Notes under the pieces: generated by a model | Told to the model about the DNA's origin: nothing | Seen by the model: only the letters and a program-made list of their open reading frames with translations | Database searches by the model: none | Shown: positions 1 to 8,323 of the stretch, piece by piece | How the letters are laid out: each line of letters opens with the position of its first letter | Position numbering within the stretch: position 1 is the stretch's first letter | Assembly (NCBI GenBank): GCA_017534945.1 | Contig: JAFXVB010000020.1 | Coordinates: 1-33,617 of the forward strand | Length of the DNA stretch: 33,617 bases | Direction of reading: 5' to 3' | DNA from: Alphaproteobacteria bacterium | Lineage (GTDB): Bacteria; Pseudomonadota; Alphaproteobacteria; Rs-D84 | Position numbers and translations under genes: made by a program

Positions 1-2
1 GA

Positions 3-1628
3 TTCTGCATCTGCAACGCACCAGGGCCGATGTTGATTGTGAATCCAACAACAGAAACGGCCAAAAGAACATCCCGAATGCGCATTGATCCGACAATAGA
101 AAATTGTCCGCAATTGCGCGATAAGGTAAAAAGCCCACGTTCACGTGACAGTGGCAACACCACATTGATCAAGGAGTTCCCGGGTGGGATCCTGATCCTA
201 ACGGGTGCGAATTCGCCCATAGGGTTACGATCAATGCCAGTGCGCTATTTGTTCTTGGATGAGGTAGACGGTTTTCCCGATGAAGCCGGAGCCGAGGGCG
301 ATCCGGTTGACCTTGCCGTACAACGTACCGCAACATTCAACAACCGAAAAATCTTTATGGTATCCACGCCGACCATCAAAGATGCCAGCCGTATCGAGCA
401 GGCATTTTTAGAGGGCGATCAAAGATACTTTCATGTGCCATGTCCGCACTGTGGTCATTACCAAGTGCTGCGCTGGTGCAATGTGATATTTGATCCAAAG
501 AATCTCACAGAGGCAGTTTATAAATGCGAAAAGTGTGGGGCGATTTGGCACGATTATCAAAAAGACCAAATTCTTAAAAACGGCAAATGGATTGCAACCA
601 ATCCGGACGGGAATCCGGGTGTGGCTTCGTTTCATTTGTCATCGCTGTATTCGCCACATGGCTGGACAAGCTGGACGAGCATAGCGAGAGAGTTCCTTAA
701 CTCTAAAGATGATCCGTCACGTCTGCAAGTATGGACCAATACCAAATTGGCAGAAACTTGGGAAGACATGGCAGGTCAAGCAATAGACCCAACGAGCCTG
801 ATGGTTCGCCGAGAAAAGTGGGGGCCGGAACTGCCGAAACAGGTTGTTATATTGACCTGTGGTGTGGACGTTCAGGACAACCGTTTGGAATTGGAAATTG
901 TCGGTTGGGGTCGTGGCGAGGAATCTTGGTCTATCGATTACCACGTTCTGTATGGCGATCCAAGCACACCGGAATTGTGGTCGCAGTTAGACGAGATTTT
1001 AAGTCGCAAATATCCGCACAGTAAAGACGTACCAGATCTGCCGATTGCTGCAACCTGCATCGACAGCGGTGGTCACTATACGGATTACGTCATCAATTAC
1101 TGCCATGCAAGACGATTGCATGGTGTGTTCGCCATCAAAGGTATCGGTGGCATTGGCAAACCAATTTGGCCTGCAACAGCCAGTAAAAGTTACACAACCA
1201 AAAAGCCTGTGTATCTGATTGGTGTAAATGATGCGAAAGACATTTTGATGCGTCGTTTGCATTTAGAGGATAGCAGTGGTGCCGGTGTTTGGCACTTCCC
1301 AATGGATCGTGAATCTGACTGGTTCGAACAGGTTACGAATGAAGTTGCTGTAAAGAAACTGAGCAAAGGTCGTCTGATCCGGGAATGGGTGCCACGTAAA
1401 AACGGCGTGCGAACCGAGGGGCTGGACTGTCGTGTGTATGCGTATGCAGCATTGCGAGGACTGGTCCGGAACTTCCGTTTAAACCTGGACCTTGGGGCAG
1501 ATAAATTGGCCGAGGCAAAGATGAAACAACCACGCAAAGTGGCGGTTACTCAACCACAAAACAGGCCTGAGCCATCAGTGCCGATCCAACCACGTGGCAG
1601 AACCGTACGCAGTCGGGGGATAGAATGA
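3..1628 (+). CDS. Phage terminase large subunit, GpA family (5' truncated by window edge)
   Basis: This is the ATP-driven DNA packaging motor and nuclease that fills the procapsid. The frame is open to the left edge with no start (the first full codon is at 3), so the N-terminal part with Walker A lies outside. The visible part contains a conserved SRDSGNTTLIKEFPGG-type stretch, a Walker B segment (FLDEVD), a STPT coupling motif, and a CPHC / CEKC pair that looks like a zinc ribbon. A C-terminal nuclease region follows with acidic positions in CGVDVQDNRLE and CIDSGGHYTD. This order is typical of lambda gpA-type terminases (family knowledge). The stop overlaps the next start as ATGA, implying translational coupling. 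Confidence 0.95.
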   Translation, partial: FCICNAPGPMLIVNPTTETAKRTSRMRIDPTIENCPQLRDKVKSPRSRDSGNTTLIKEFPGGILILTGANSPIGLRSMPVRYLFLDEVDGFPDEAGAEGDPVDLAVQRTATFNNRKIFMVSTPTIKDASRIEQAFLEGDQRYFHVPCPHCGHYQVLRWCNVIFDPKNLTEAVYKCEKCGAIWHDYQKDQILKNGKWIATNPDGNPGVASFHLSSLYSPHGWTSWTSIAREFLNSKDDPSRLQVWTNTKLAETWEDMAGQAIDPTSLMVRREKWGPELPKQVVILTCGVDVQDNRLELEIVGWGRGEESWSIDYHVLYGDPSTPELWSQLDEILSRKYPHSKDVPDLPIAATCIDSGGHYTDYVINYCHARRLHGVFAIKGIGGIGKPIWPATASKSYTTKKPVYLIGVNDAKDILMRRLHLEDSSGAGVWHFPMDRESDWFEQVTNEVAVKKLSKGRLIREWVPRKNGVRTEGLDCRVYAYAALRGLVRNFRLNLDLGADKLAEAKMKQPRKVAVTQPQNRPEPSVPIQPRGRTVRSRGIE

Positions 1629-1846
1629 CAACAACCATAAAAATCAAAACCTATGAAGAACAATTGGTCGAGGTCCAAGACGCAATAACTGCAATTCTGA
1701 CCGGTGCTCAGGAAGCATCGTATAACAATCAACGGGTTAGGAAAGCAGACCTATCTGCATTACAGGCCAGAGAGCAATATCTCACGAAACAAATTGCGTT
1801 GAAAAAACGTGGTGGCATTCCCGTACGTGGTGCCACACCAGTCTAA
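1625..1846 (+). CDS. gpW-like head-tail connector protein
   Basis: A 73-residue protein overlaps the terminase stop by four bases. It is mostly helical and charged, with a basic Gly/Arg-rich C-terminus (KKRGGIPVRG). Size, a SxxDLxxLxxREQYLxKQI-type helix and its position between terminase and portal match lambda gpW, which binds below the portal to stabilise packaged DNA and allow tail attachment (family knowledge). Function is assigned from synteny as much as from sequence, because the family is small and divergent. Confidence 0.75.
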   Translation: MTTTIKIKTYEEQLVEVQDAITAILTGAQEASYNNQRVRKADLSALQAREQYLTKQIALKKRGGIPVRGATPV

Positions 1847-1857
1847 ACGGATAAACA

Positions 1858-3426
1858 ATGAACAAGATTAAAATACCACCGCAAAACTTTGTGGATAAAG
1901 CGATTTCGTGGATATCGCCACAGGCAGGTCTAAGACGATGGCAGGCACGAACCCAGATGGCAATTCTGGGCGGTTATACCGGTGCCAGCAAAAGTCGCAG
2001 ACAGACACAGGCATGGAATCCGGTTGGCGGATCAGGCGATAATGTAACACTGGACGATTTGCCAGTGTTGCGTGATCGTTCTCGTGATTTGCTCCGCAAT
2101 GCTCCGTTGGCGGTCGGTGCCGTCAGCACTGTTGTGACCAATGTTGTTGGAACCGGACTGAAACCGCAGGCACACATTGACCGCAATGTTCTGCGGCCTT
2201 ATCTGAAAACCGATGAGGCAATGGAAGAATGGGAAAACAAAGCGGAACGGATATTCCAGATGTGGGCATCAAATCGTGATTGCGACATAACACGTGGTCA
2301 GAACTTTGCAGAAATGCAAGCTCTGATCTTGCGTTCTTGTTTGGAATCAGGCGATGTGTTCGCATTACGCAAATACAAAGAACGTGCCGGCACACCGTTT
2401 GGAACCGCAATTCAAATCATAGAGGCGGACCGTATCGCAGATCCGGACGACAGTAACGAAAACATCGTGGCTGGCGTTGAAATGGACGATGATGGTGCGC
2501 CAATTGCATATCACGTTGCGAACCATAACCCAGACGATTATCAACATGGTGCGCTGGAATTCGTAAAGATACCGGCATTTGATGAAGATGGATATCGTCA
2601 AATGTTGCACATATTCACAAGGGTCAGACCCGGAATGACACGTGGCGTGCCTTATCTGGCACCGGTCATTGAAAGTCTGAAACAATTGGACCGATACACC
2701 GAGGCCGAAATCATGGCAGCAGTGATATCGTCCATGTTTACAATCTTTGTGAAAACAGAATCTGAAGAGGGATTGCAACCGATGGTGCCGATGGGCGGTA
2801 ATGAACCGACCGTCACACCAAGGAACAGCGACTATAAATTGTCGCCTGGGGCAATCCTTGACCTGCAACCAAATGAGGCAATTGAAATCGCAGACCCGAA
2901 ACGCCCGAACCAATCGTTTGATGGTTTCGTTCAATCAATCCTGCGACAGATCGGTGTGGCTTTGGAACTGCCTTTTGAAATACTGATAAAGCATTTCACA
3001 GCAAGTTATTCGGCAGCACAGGCGGCACTGGTTGAGGCATGGAAGACATTCAGTGCAAGACGTGAATGGATGGCAAACCAGTTTTGCCAACCGGTCTATG
3101 AAATGGTAATAGCCGAGGCAATCGCCAAAGGCTACCTTGATGCACCGGGGTTCTTTTCGGATCCATTCATTCGGGCCGCATATTTGGGTGCCGAATGGAT
3201 TGGACCACCAAGGGGTCAGATTGATCAGTTGAAAGAAATCAGAGCCGCCGCATATCGTGTGGATTTAGGTGTATCAACACTGGAAGAAGAAACCGCACAG
3301 ATAACCGGTGGTTCATGGGAAACAAAACACATTCAACGTGCCAAGGAACAGAAACTAAGAACCGAGGCAGGATTAACCGCAACCATAGAGAATAACAACA
3401 ATGAAAAAGATACAGATGAAGAATGA
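1858..3426 (+). CDS. Phage portal protein, lambda gpB family
   Basis: This 522-residue protein would form the dodecameric portal ring at the capsid vertex through which DNA enters and leaves. Recognisable features are an N-terminal basic segment (RRWQARTQM), a SRDLLRNAPLAVGAVSTVVTNVVGTGL block, and a SCLESGDVFAL core. A LELPFEILIKHFTASYSAAQAAL segment is typical of lambda-family portals, and the C-terminal tail is acidic and rich in Asn and Glu. Length is normal for the family. It sits 11 bases after the gpW-like gene, and its last 26 bases overlap the protease gene in another frame. Confidence 0.95.
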   Translation: MNKIKIPPQNFVDKAISWISPQAGLRRWQARTQMAILGGYTGASKSRRQTQAWNPVGGSGDNVTLDDLPVLRDRSRDLLRNAPLAVGAVSTVVTNVVGTGLKPQAHIDRNVLRPYLKTDEAMEEWENKAERIFQMWASNRDCDITRGQNFAEMQALILRSCLESGDVFALRKYKERAGTPFGTAIQIIEADRIADPDDSNENIVAGVEMDDDGAPIAYHVANHNPDDYQHGALEFVKIPAFDEDGYRQMLHIFTRVRPGMTRGVPYLAPVIESLKQLDRYTEAEIMAAVISSMFTIFVKTESEEGLQPMVPMGGNEPTVTPRNSDYKLSPGAILDLQPNEAIEIADPKRPNQSFDGFVQSILRQIGVALELPFEILIKHFTASYSAAQAALVEAWKTFSARREWMANQFCQPVYEMVIAEAIAKGYLDAPGFFSDPFIRAAYLGAEWIGPPRGQIDQLKEIRAAAYRVDLGVSTLEEETAQITGGSWETKHIQRAKEQKLRTEAGLTATIENNNNEKDTDEE

Positions 3427-4690
3427 GCTTCAGGCTCTTGCCAAACACTGGGCAATAGAACCAACAGCAATGCAAGGTGTGAATGCAACATTTAGAGAGG
3501 TCCAAGCAGGCCTCTCTTTATTTGCACAAAAACCGCTAGCAAACACGTTCACAACGACTATTCGTGATGGGGTGGCAGTTATCCCAGTCCATGGTGTAAT
3601 AACGCCACGTTCTGACTTATTCACTTTTCTGATGGGTGGAACGGCACTGGATATTCTGGCACGTGACATACAGGCGGCACTGGATAATGACGAAGTCCAC
3701 GCAATCTTGTTGGACGTGGACAGCCCCGGCGGTGTAGCAGTCGGCCCGTCTGAAATGGCGGACATTATTCACAGGGCAAATGATTGGAAACCTGTTTGGG
3801 CATATGTCGGACGCAACTGTTGTTCGGCAGCATACTGGATCGCATCGGCCGCCGGCAAGATTGTGGCACACAAGACGGCATTGCTTGGCAGTATCGGTGT
3901 CGTATCCAGCATATCGGTTCAGGAAAAACCTGATGCGGACGGATATAAACAGATAGAAATTGTTTCAACAAACGCAAAGAACAAAAGACCAGATCCACGC
4001 ACCCCAGAGGGCGAGGCAACAATCCGCAGTGAATTAGATGCGCTGGAATCTGAGTTTATCCAATCGGTCGCAAAATACCGCAACAAAGACATCGAATATG
4101 TGAAAACAGAATTCGGACAAGGCGGCGTTTTGATGGGCGATAAAGCAGTTCAAGTCGGCATGGCGGATTCAATCAGCGACTATGAAACAACATTGAAAAC
4201 TCTTTCAAACCAAACCAACCAAAAAGGAGAAAACAGCATGGATGCAAAAGCAAAACAGGCCGAACAACCGGTCATCTCGAAAGAGAAAATTGCTGCTTTG
4301 CGTGCCGAGGGTGCCAAAGCAGAACGCAAACGTCTGTTGGATTTAGATGCGGTGGCGGTTGCTGGTCATGAAGACTTGCTGGCCAAAGCCAAAGCTGACC
4401 CAACTATGACGGCGGAAAAGTTGGCATTAGAAATCGTAAAAGCAGAAAAAGCCAAAGGTGGCGAATTTCTGAACGGTCTGAAAAAGGCCGCTAATTCTAT
4501 ACCGCAGGTTAAACCAAGTACGAAACCTGTGGCAAAAAGATCGGGCGCAACCCCAAGGGAACGTGCCGAAAACGAATGGGCAACAAACCCAGCAGTAAGG
4601 GAAGAATTTGATGGCGATAAAGCCGCCTTCATCGCTTACTCGGTTGCCAAAGAAAAAGGTCAAATCAAAATCCAAACTAAAGGGGAATAA
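3401..4690 (+). CDS. Prohead protease, S49 (SppA/ClpP-like) family, lambda gpC type
   Basis: A 429-residue protein that would cleave scaffold and itself during capsid maturation. Residues about 55-170 form the S49 fold: VAVIPVHGVI, LLDVDSPGGVAVGPSEMA, then CCSAAYWIASAA with the likely nucleophile Ser142, and LLGSIGVVSS. The partner Lys probably lies near residues 193-196 (NAKNK). From about residue 280 the protein becomes Ala/Lys/Glu-rich and helical, the scaffold part. The first ATG has only a weak ribosome site and lies inside the portal gene; an ATG at 3416 is a possible alternative. The C-terminal third is also encoded as a separate internal start (see next entry). Confidence 0.93.
   Translation: MKKIQMKNELQALAKHWAIEPTAMQGVNATFREVQAGLSLFAQKPLANTFTTTIRDGVAVIPVHGVITPRSDLFTFLMGGTALDILARDIQAALDNDEVHAILLDVDSPGGVAVGPSEMADIIHRANDWKPVWAYVGRNCCSAAYWIASAAGKIVAHKTALLGSIGVVSSISVQEKPDADGYKQIEIVSTNAKNKRPDPRTPEGEATIRSELDALESEFIQSVAKYRNKDIEYVKTEFGQGGVLMGDKAVQVGMADSISDYETTLKTLSNQTNQKGENSMDAKAKQAEQPVISKEKIAALRAEGAKAERKRLLDLDAVAVAGHEDLLAKAKADPTMTAEKLALEIVKAEKAKGGEFLNGLKKAANSIPQVKPSTKPVAKRSGATPRERAENEWATNPAVREEFDGDKAAFIAYSVAKEKGQIKIQTKGE
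4238..4690 (+). CDS. Internal in-frame scaffolding protein (lambda Nu3-like)
   Basis: Inside the protease gene, and in its frame, an AAAAAGGAG ribosome site ends eight bases before an ATG at 4238. It would give a separate 150-residue product identical to the protease C-terminus. The product is rich in Ala, Lys and Glu, lacks any catalytic motif and looks helical, as expected of a scaffold. Lambda makes its scaffold Nu3 in the same nested way from gene C (established knowledge). The ribosome site here is clearly better than the one at the protease start, which fits the large excess of scaffold needed for assembly. Inferred; no homology search was done. Confidence 0.75.
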   Translation: MDAKAKQAEQPVISKEKIAALRAEGAKAERKRLLDLDAVAVAGHEDLLAKAKADPTMTAEKLALEIVKAEKAKGGEFLNGLKKAANSIPQVKPSTKPVAKRSGATPRERAENEWATNPAVREEFDGDKAAFIAYSVAKEKGQIKIQTKGE

Positions 4691-4693
4691 GAC

Positions 4694-5203
4694 ATGGCAA
4701 AAATCACAAAGAACGTAGTGCGAAACTATGAAACACAGGCGGATACAAACACTGTGGCGGTTGCCGCAGGTGTGCATATCTTCCAAGGAATGTTGTTGGG
4801 GTTGTCCGGTGGCTTTGCACGTCCGTACCAAGCAGGCGATAAGATCGCAGGTTTTGCGAAAGACGAAGTCGATAACACCAGCGGTGCAAATGGCGACAAG
4901 AAAGTCGATGTCAAAGCACGTGGCAAAGTCTGTTTAGAAATATCGGGCTTGTCACAAGAAAGCATCGGTTCAGATGTTGTCGCAACGGATGACGATACAA
5001 TTGCGTTGGGATCTGACGGCGATTACTTTGGCAAGGTTTTGAGATTGGAAGATGCGACACAGGCGGTCGTTGCTTTTGATTTCATATTCAACAAAGAAAC
5101 CGCATCTGCCGAAACAACGACAACGGATACAACAACCCAGGAACCAACAACAACGGATCCTGAAACACCAGCAGGTAACACAGATAACACAGAGGGTGAA
5201 TAA
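4694..5203 (+). CDS. Head decoration protein, lambda gpD-like
   Basis: A 169-residue protein just after the protease and just before the major capsid gene, the place of lambda gpD. It starts after AAAGGGGAATAAGAC with a good ribosome site. The core of about 135 residues has the pattern of decoration proteins: an N-terminal arm, VAAGVHIFQGMLLGLSGG, and GKVCLEISGLS. The last 30 or so residues are low-complexity Thr/Glu/Pro/Asp (TTTTDTTTQEPTTTDPE), longer than lambda gpD and strongly acidic; it may be exposed on the capsid surface. The stop overlaps the capsid start (TAATG). Confidence 0.8.
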   Translation: MAKITKNVVRNYETQADTNTVAVAAGVHIFQGMLLGLSGGFARPYQAGDKIAGFAKDEVDNTSGANGDKKVDVKARGKVCLEISGLSQESIGSDVVATDDDTIALGSDGDYFGKVLRLEDATQAVVAFDFIFNKETASAETTTTDTTTQEPTTTDPETPAGNTDNTEGE

Positions 5204-6153
5204 TGAATAAACTTTCATCACGTGCCATCATTGGGCAATTTTATAAACGCTTGGAACAGAACACAGGTATGGAATGGATTGATGCCATTTCCAATTACTT
5301 TACATCTGACCAAGATACAGAGGAATACGCATGGATCGGGCAATCGCCTGTAATGCGTGAATGGGTTGGCGGTCGTCATGCCAAAGGTTTCACATCAAAT
5401 GGTATAACCATTGAAAACAAACACTTCGAGGCGACAATCGACATCCCAGTAAAACACTTGCGTCGTGATAAAACGGGGCAAATCAATGTTCGCATTGGCG
5501 AATTGGCGACACGTACGAACAGCCACTGGGCGTTCTTGTTGTCGCAATTGATAACCAAGGGCGAAACATTGCCTTGTTATGACGGCAAGTGTTTCTTTGC
5601 AACGGACCACAAAGAGGGTCGTTCCGGAAACCAATCAAACATCGTCACGTTTGATTTGAAGAATGCAGCCATCAATGGCGAAGTCGGTACAGCAGATGCT
5701 CCAACCGAGGCAGCATTGCGTGAAGCGATCTTGGCAGGTATCCAACAGATCATTGGATTCAAAGATGACCAAGGCGAACCGATCAACGAAAACGCATCAC
5801 GTTTCTTGGTAATGGTCCCAGTGAAATTGTGGTTCGTAGCCAAGGCAGCATTGGCGGTGCCATTGTCTGTCGGTGGCGCAAGCAACCCTGTCAAAGTTCT
5901 GGCAGATTTGGATATTGCAGTGGCGGCTAACCCAAGAATCAGCGGAAACAAATTATATGTATTCCGCGCCGATGGGGACGTAAAAGCCTTTATCCGCCAA
6001 GAAGAAACAGCGGTCCAAATCAAAGCCAAAGCTGAGGGGTCCGAATATGAATTTGACCATGATGCACACCAGTATGGCGTTGATAGCTGGCGCAATGTCG
6101 GCTATGGCTACTGGCAACATGCATGCTTGGTCAATATAACCAAAACAGCCTAA
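5203..6153 (+). CDS. Major capsid protein, Mu gpT-like
   Basis: A 316-residue HK97-fold shell protein. It resembles the Mu gpT family rather than lambda gpE: YAWIGQSPVMREWVGGR near residue 45, GITIENKHFEATIDI near residue 67, LPCYDGKCFFATDHKEG near 130, then a C-terminal YEFDHDAHQYGVDSWRNVGYGYWQHA block of the kind that ends gpT proteins. It overlaps the decoration gene by one base (TAATG). Mu-type capsid within a lambda-type terminase/portal/protease set is a mosaic join. Confidence 0.9.
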   Translation: MNKLSSRAIIGQFYKRLEQNTGMEWIDAISNYFTSDQDTEEYAWIGQSPVMREWVGGRHAKGFTSNGITIENKHFEATIDIPVKHLRRDKTGQINVRIGELATRTNSHWAFLLSQLITKGETLPCYDGKCFFATDHKEGRSGNQSNIVTFDLKNAAINGEVGTADAPTEAALREAILAGIQQIIGFKDDQGEPINENASRFLVMVPVKLWFVAKAALAVPLSVGGASNPVKVLADLDIAVAANPRISGNKLYVFRADGDVKAFIRQEETAVQIKAKAEGSEYEFDHDAHQYGVDSWRNVGYGYWQHACLVNITKTA

Positions 6154-6158
6154 GTAAA

Positions 6159-6485
6159 ATGTTTGACTTTGATAATTTTGTAAACAAACCAAACATGGAA
6201 ATCTTTGGACGGCCGGTGACGTACCGTCCAAAGAATACGGCACATCCGGCATTCGCAATCACAGGCGACTTCCATGAAAGCTACATGGAGGTTGAACTAA
6301 GGAATGCCGGTGCTGATATCTCAGCCGCACAGATAGTATTATTTGTGCGGTTGATTGATTTTCCTGAAAGCTATCCTGAACCAAAGCAAGGCGACTATGT
6401 TGAAATCTGGGGTGTGACGTATCAGGTTATGAACATTGAACATCACATACCTGGGTCAAGAAAACTGGTCTTACACGAAGAATGA
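6159..6485 (+). CDS. Head-tail joining protein, lambda FII-like
   Basis: A 108-residue protein starting five bases after the capsid stop. The frame is open further upstream inside the capsid gene, but ATG 6159 is the plausible start. The sequence is beta-rich: MEIFGRPVTYRP, an acidic middle, GDYVEIWGVTYQVMNIEHH, and SRKLVLHE at the end. This matches small attachment proteins such as lambda gpFII that seal the head and receive the tail (family knowledge). Its stop overlaps the next start. Function rests on pattern plus gene order. Confidence 0.7.
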   Translation: MFDFDNFVNKPNMEIFGRPVTYRPKNTAHPAFAITGDFHESYMEVELRNAGADISAAQIVLFVRLIDFPESYPEPKQGDYVEIWGVTYQVMNIEHHIPGSRKLVLHEE

Positions 6486-6913
6486 CACACGCAAGACAAG
6501 ATATTAGAGAACAAATCGCAACGCAACTGCGAACCGAATTTGCGAATGTATTCACATCACGTGCCAAGGTTTTATTCGAACAAGATATGCCAGCGGTGTT
6601 GGTTTATACCACGAATGAAACGGTGCAAAAAGAACGATGGGATACGGACGGATTTGGAAATCTGTTTCGTGATTTAGAGATTGCGATCGAGGCAGTTGAT
6701 ATCGGCAAAGATGATCTGGACGATAAATTAGACACGCACGCAGAAACGATAGAACGACTTCTGGACGGGTGGGAAATGCCGAACAGAATGAATGCAGTTT
6801 TGCGATTCAAAAGTACTGAAACAGATATGAACATTGACGGCAATAAAATCTATGGTGCGATACGATTGACATTCACACTGACATACCAGACGGAAATAAA
6901 AAATGAGCATTGA
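6482..6913 (+). CDS. Tail terminator / minor tail protein, lambda gpU-like
   Basis: A 143-residue protein overlapping its left neighbour by four bases and its right neighbour by eleven. It has an N-terminal helix, then VLFEQDMPAVLVYTTNE, which parallels the FDEADFPAVAVYLTG segment of lambda gpU. A strand (LFRDLEIAIEAV) follows, and the end is GAIRLTFTLTYQ. gpU-type proteins cap the tail tube and meet the head completion proteins (family knowledge). Here a lambda-style terminator leads into a P2-style contractile tail. Confidence 0.65.
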   Translation: MTHARQDIREQIATQLRTEFANVFTSRAKVLFEQDMPAVLVYTTNETVQKERWDTDGFGNLFRDLEIAIEAVDIGKDDLDDKLDTHAETIERLLDGWEMPNRMNAVLRFKSTETDMNIDGNKIYGAIRLTFTLTYQTEIKNEH

Positions 6914-7367
6914 ACAAGGAAAAGACATTTCGGAATTATTCAGGCGAGTCAATAACATAATCCGTATTGGTAAAGTAGTTTCCGTAAGTTACACCAATGC
7001 CAAAGCCAAGGTTAAGATCGGCAAAATAACGACCGATTATTTGCCCTGGTTGACACCAAGTACGTCTGCGTGGATACCGTTAAAAAATGGCGAACAGGTT
7101 GTCGTGCTTTCGCCAAATGGTGACCTGCGAATGGGTATGATTTTGCCAGCACTTTATCAAAATACAAAATCTGCACCGTCAAAAGATTCATCAAAAATAA
7201 CTATCTCTGCCGACATAGAACACAAAGGTAATTTATCGGCCACCGGTAACATAAAAGCCACCGGCGAGGTTGAGGGCAAAGGCAAAAAGTTATCAACACA
7301 TACACATGAATTTTCATATAACGCAGGCGACACACCTGCAACGGCAACAACTGAACAACCGAGTTAG
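6903..7367 (+). CDS. Baseplate assembly protein V (tail spike)
   Basis: A 154-residue trimeric spike that pierces the outer membrane, P2 gpV type. An N-terminal OB-like domain contains IRIGKVVSVSYTNAKAKVKIG, TDYLPWLTPS and WIPLKNGEQVVVLSPNGDLRMGMILPALY. A repetitive beta-helix stalk follows (alternating GNLSATGNIKATGEVEGKG), then a tip with HTHEF whose paired histidines could hold a metal ion, as in the P2 spike (family knowledge). It begins the P2-type baseplate block. Confidence 0.92.
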   Translation: MSIEQGKDISELFRRVNNIIRIGKVVSVSYTNAKAKVKIGKITTDYLPWLTPSTSAWIPLKNGEQVVVLSPNGDLRMGMILPALYQNTKSAPSKDSSKITISADIEHKGNLSATGNIKATGEVEGKGKKLSTHTHEFSYNAGDTPATATTEQPS

Positions 7368-7388
7368 AGGTATTGATTTTTGTAGTTC

Positions 7389-7394
7389 TATAAT
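7389..7394 (+). promoter_or_regulatory. Possible promoter -10 box for the AT-rich cargo gene
   Basis: A perfect TATAAT lies 31 bases upstream of the cargo gene start in the only sizeable gap of the tail block (7368-7424). No good -35 box sits at the right distance. A second reading is TTGTAG (7380-7385), 17 bases, AATATA (7403-7408). AAAGGGG serves as the ribosome site. The gene may have its own transcription, but this is weak evidence because the gap is AT-rich. Confidence 0.3.
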
Positions 7395-7424
7395 TTAAGC
7401 TAAATATAAAACAAAGGGGCTATT

Positions 7425-7964
7425 ATGCGTCAATATAGATTACAAATTTCAAATGATAATAAGCAAGGTGCAATTTATTGGGATAAAAACAAAGAACCAT
7501 TAAGCAGTAATACCACGGAACAATTAAATAAGGTGGTTACTCCAGATGAAATTGAAATAAACAACAAATTATCAATAAGCTTGATTATAAGCGAATTAAA
7601 GAAGCATATGGATTCGGACCAGAATTTGAAACCGTATTATACAAAAAAATACAATATCATAAGCAATGAAAACGAGTTTATGGTTTTAGTGCTTGATGTG
7701 AGAACACACAATAATAATGAGATATTTTTATATGTAGATGGTGTTCCTGTTATGGAGATTGCACATGTTGATGAAGAAAGCGTTGATGAGAGTAATAAAA
7801 TCTCTTTAGCAAAGATGAATCGTCTTTTTATAGTAAGAAAAAATGTGGATGAAGTTTGTGAAGGCTTTAATAAATCCAGTAGTATAAAATTTAAAAATAA
7901 GGCAACACCATCAAAAAATAAAGATTATAAAGATATTATTTGTAATCAAATGATTCTAGAGTGA
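7425..7964 (+). CDS. Unrecognised AT-rich cargo protein inserted between V and W
   Basis: I do not recognise this 179-residue protein. It is soluble-looking and rich in Asn, Lys, Ile and Glu, with no signal peptide or membrane segment. A mixed beta/alpha middle contains FMVLVLDVRTHNNNEIFLYVDGVPVMEI, and the C-terminus is basic and Lys/Asn-rich. Base composition is clearly more AT-rich than the genes on both sides, and the 57-base gap before it breaks the overlapping gene pattern of the operon. In P2-like phages V, W, J and I are normally adjacent, so this looks like a later insertion (a moron). Possible roles are superinfection exclusion or host effect; nothing in the sequence decides. Confidence 0.75.
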   Translation: MRQYRLQISNDNKQGAIYWDKNKEPLSSNTTEQLNKVVTPDEIEINNKLSISLIISELKKHMDSDQNLKPYYTKKYNIISNENEFMVLVLDVRTHNNNEIFLYVDGVPVMEIAHVDEESVDESNKISLAKMNRLFIVRKNVDEVCEGFNKSSSIKFKNKATPSKNKDYKDIICNQMILE

Positions 7965-7984
7965 TATAAATTAGGGTAAAAATA

Positions 7985-8323
7985 ATGACAGGAATGGACA
8001 AAGCCAGTGGGAAACCACTGGCTGATCTTTTACATCTAAAACAAAGCATCGCGGACATTTTATCAACACCGATTGGTTCGCGCATTATGCGGCGCGACTA
8101 TGGCAGCCGATTATTCAAACGGATTGATGCACCGATGACAGGCGAACTGATGGCAGAAATCTATTCGGACGTTGTCGAGGCATTATTCAGTTATGAACCA
8201 CGATTTGAAGTAACCAACGTGTCGGTTGTATCAATTGAAAACGGCCACCTGATCTTGGATCTGGTCGGCAAATATTTAGTAACCGGCGAAACAGTAACCA
8301 TAAACGGAATAGACATACAATGA
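7985..8323 (+). CDS. Baseplate wedge protein W (gp25-like)
   Basis: A 112-residue protein of the GPW/gp25 family, the wedge component of contractile-tail baseplates that contacts the sheath. Diagnostic features are LKQSIADILSTPIGSRIMRRDYGSRLF near residues 20-45 and a C-terminal beta segment (GHLILDLVGKYLVTGETVTI). Start ATG 7985 has AGGG nine bases upstream; a second ATG lies three codons later. The stop overlaps the J-like gene start. Confidence 0.93.
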   Translation: MTGMDKASGKPLADLLHLKQSIADILSTPIGSRIMRRDYGSRLFKRIDAPMTGELMAEIYSDVVEALFSYEPRFEVTNVSVVSIENGHLILDLVGKYLVTGETVTINGIDIQ

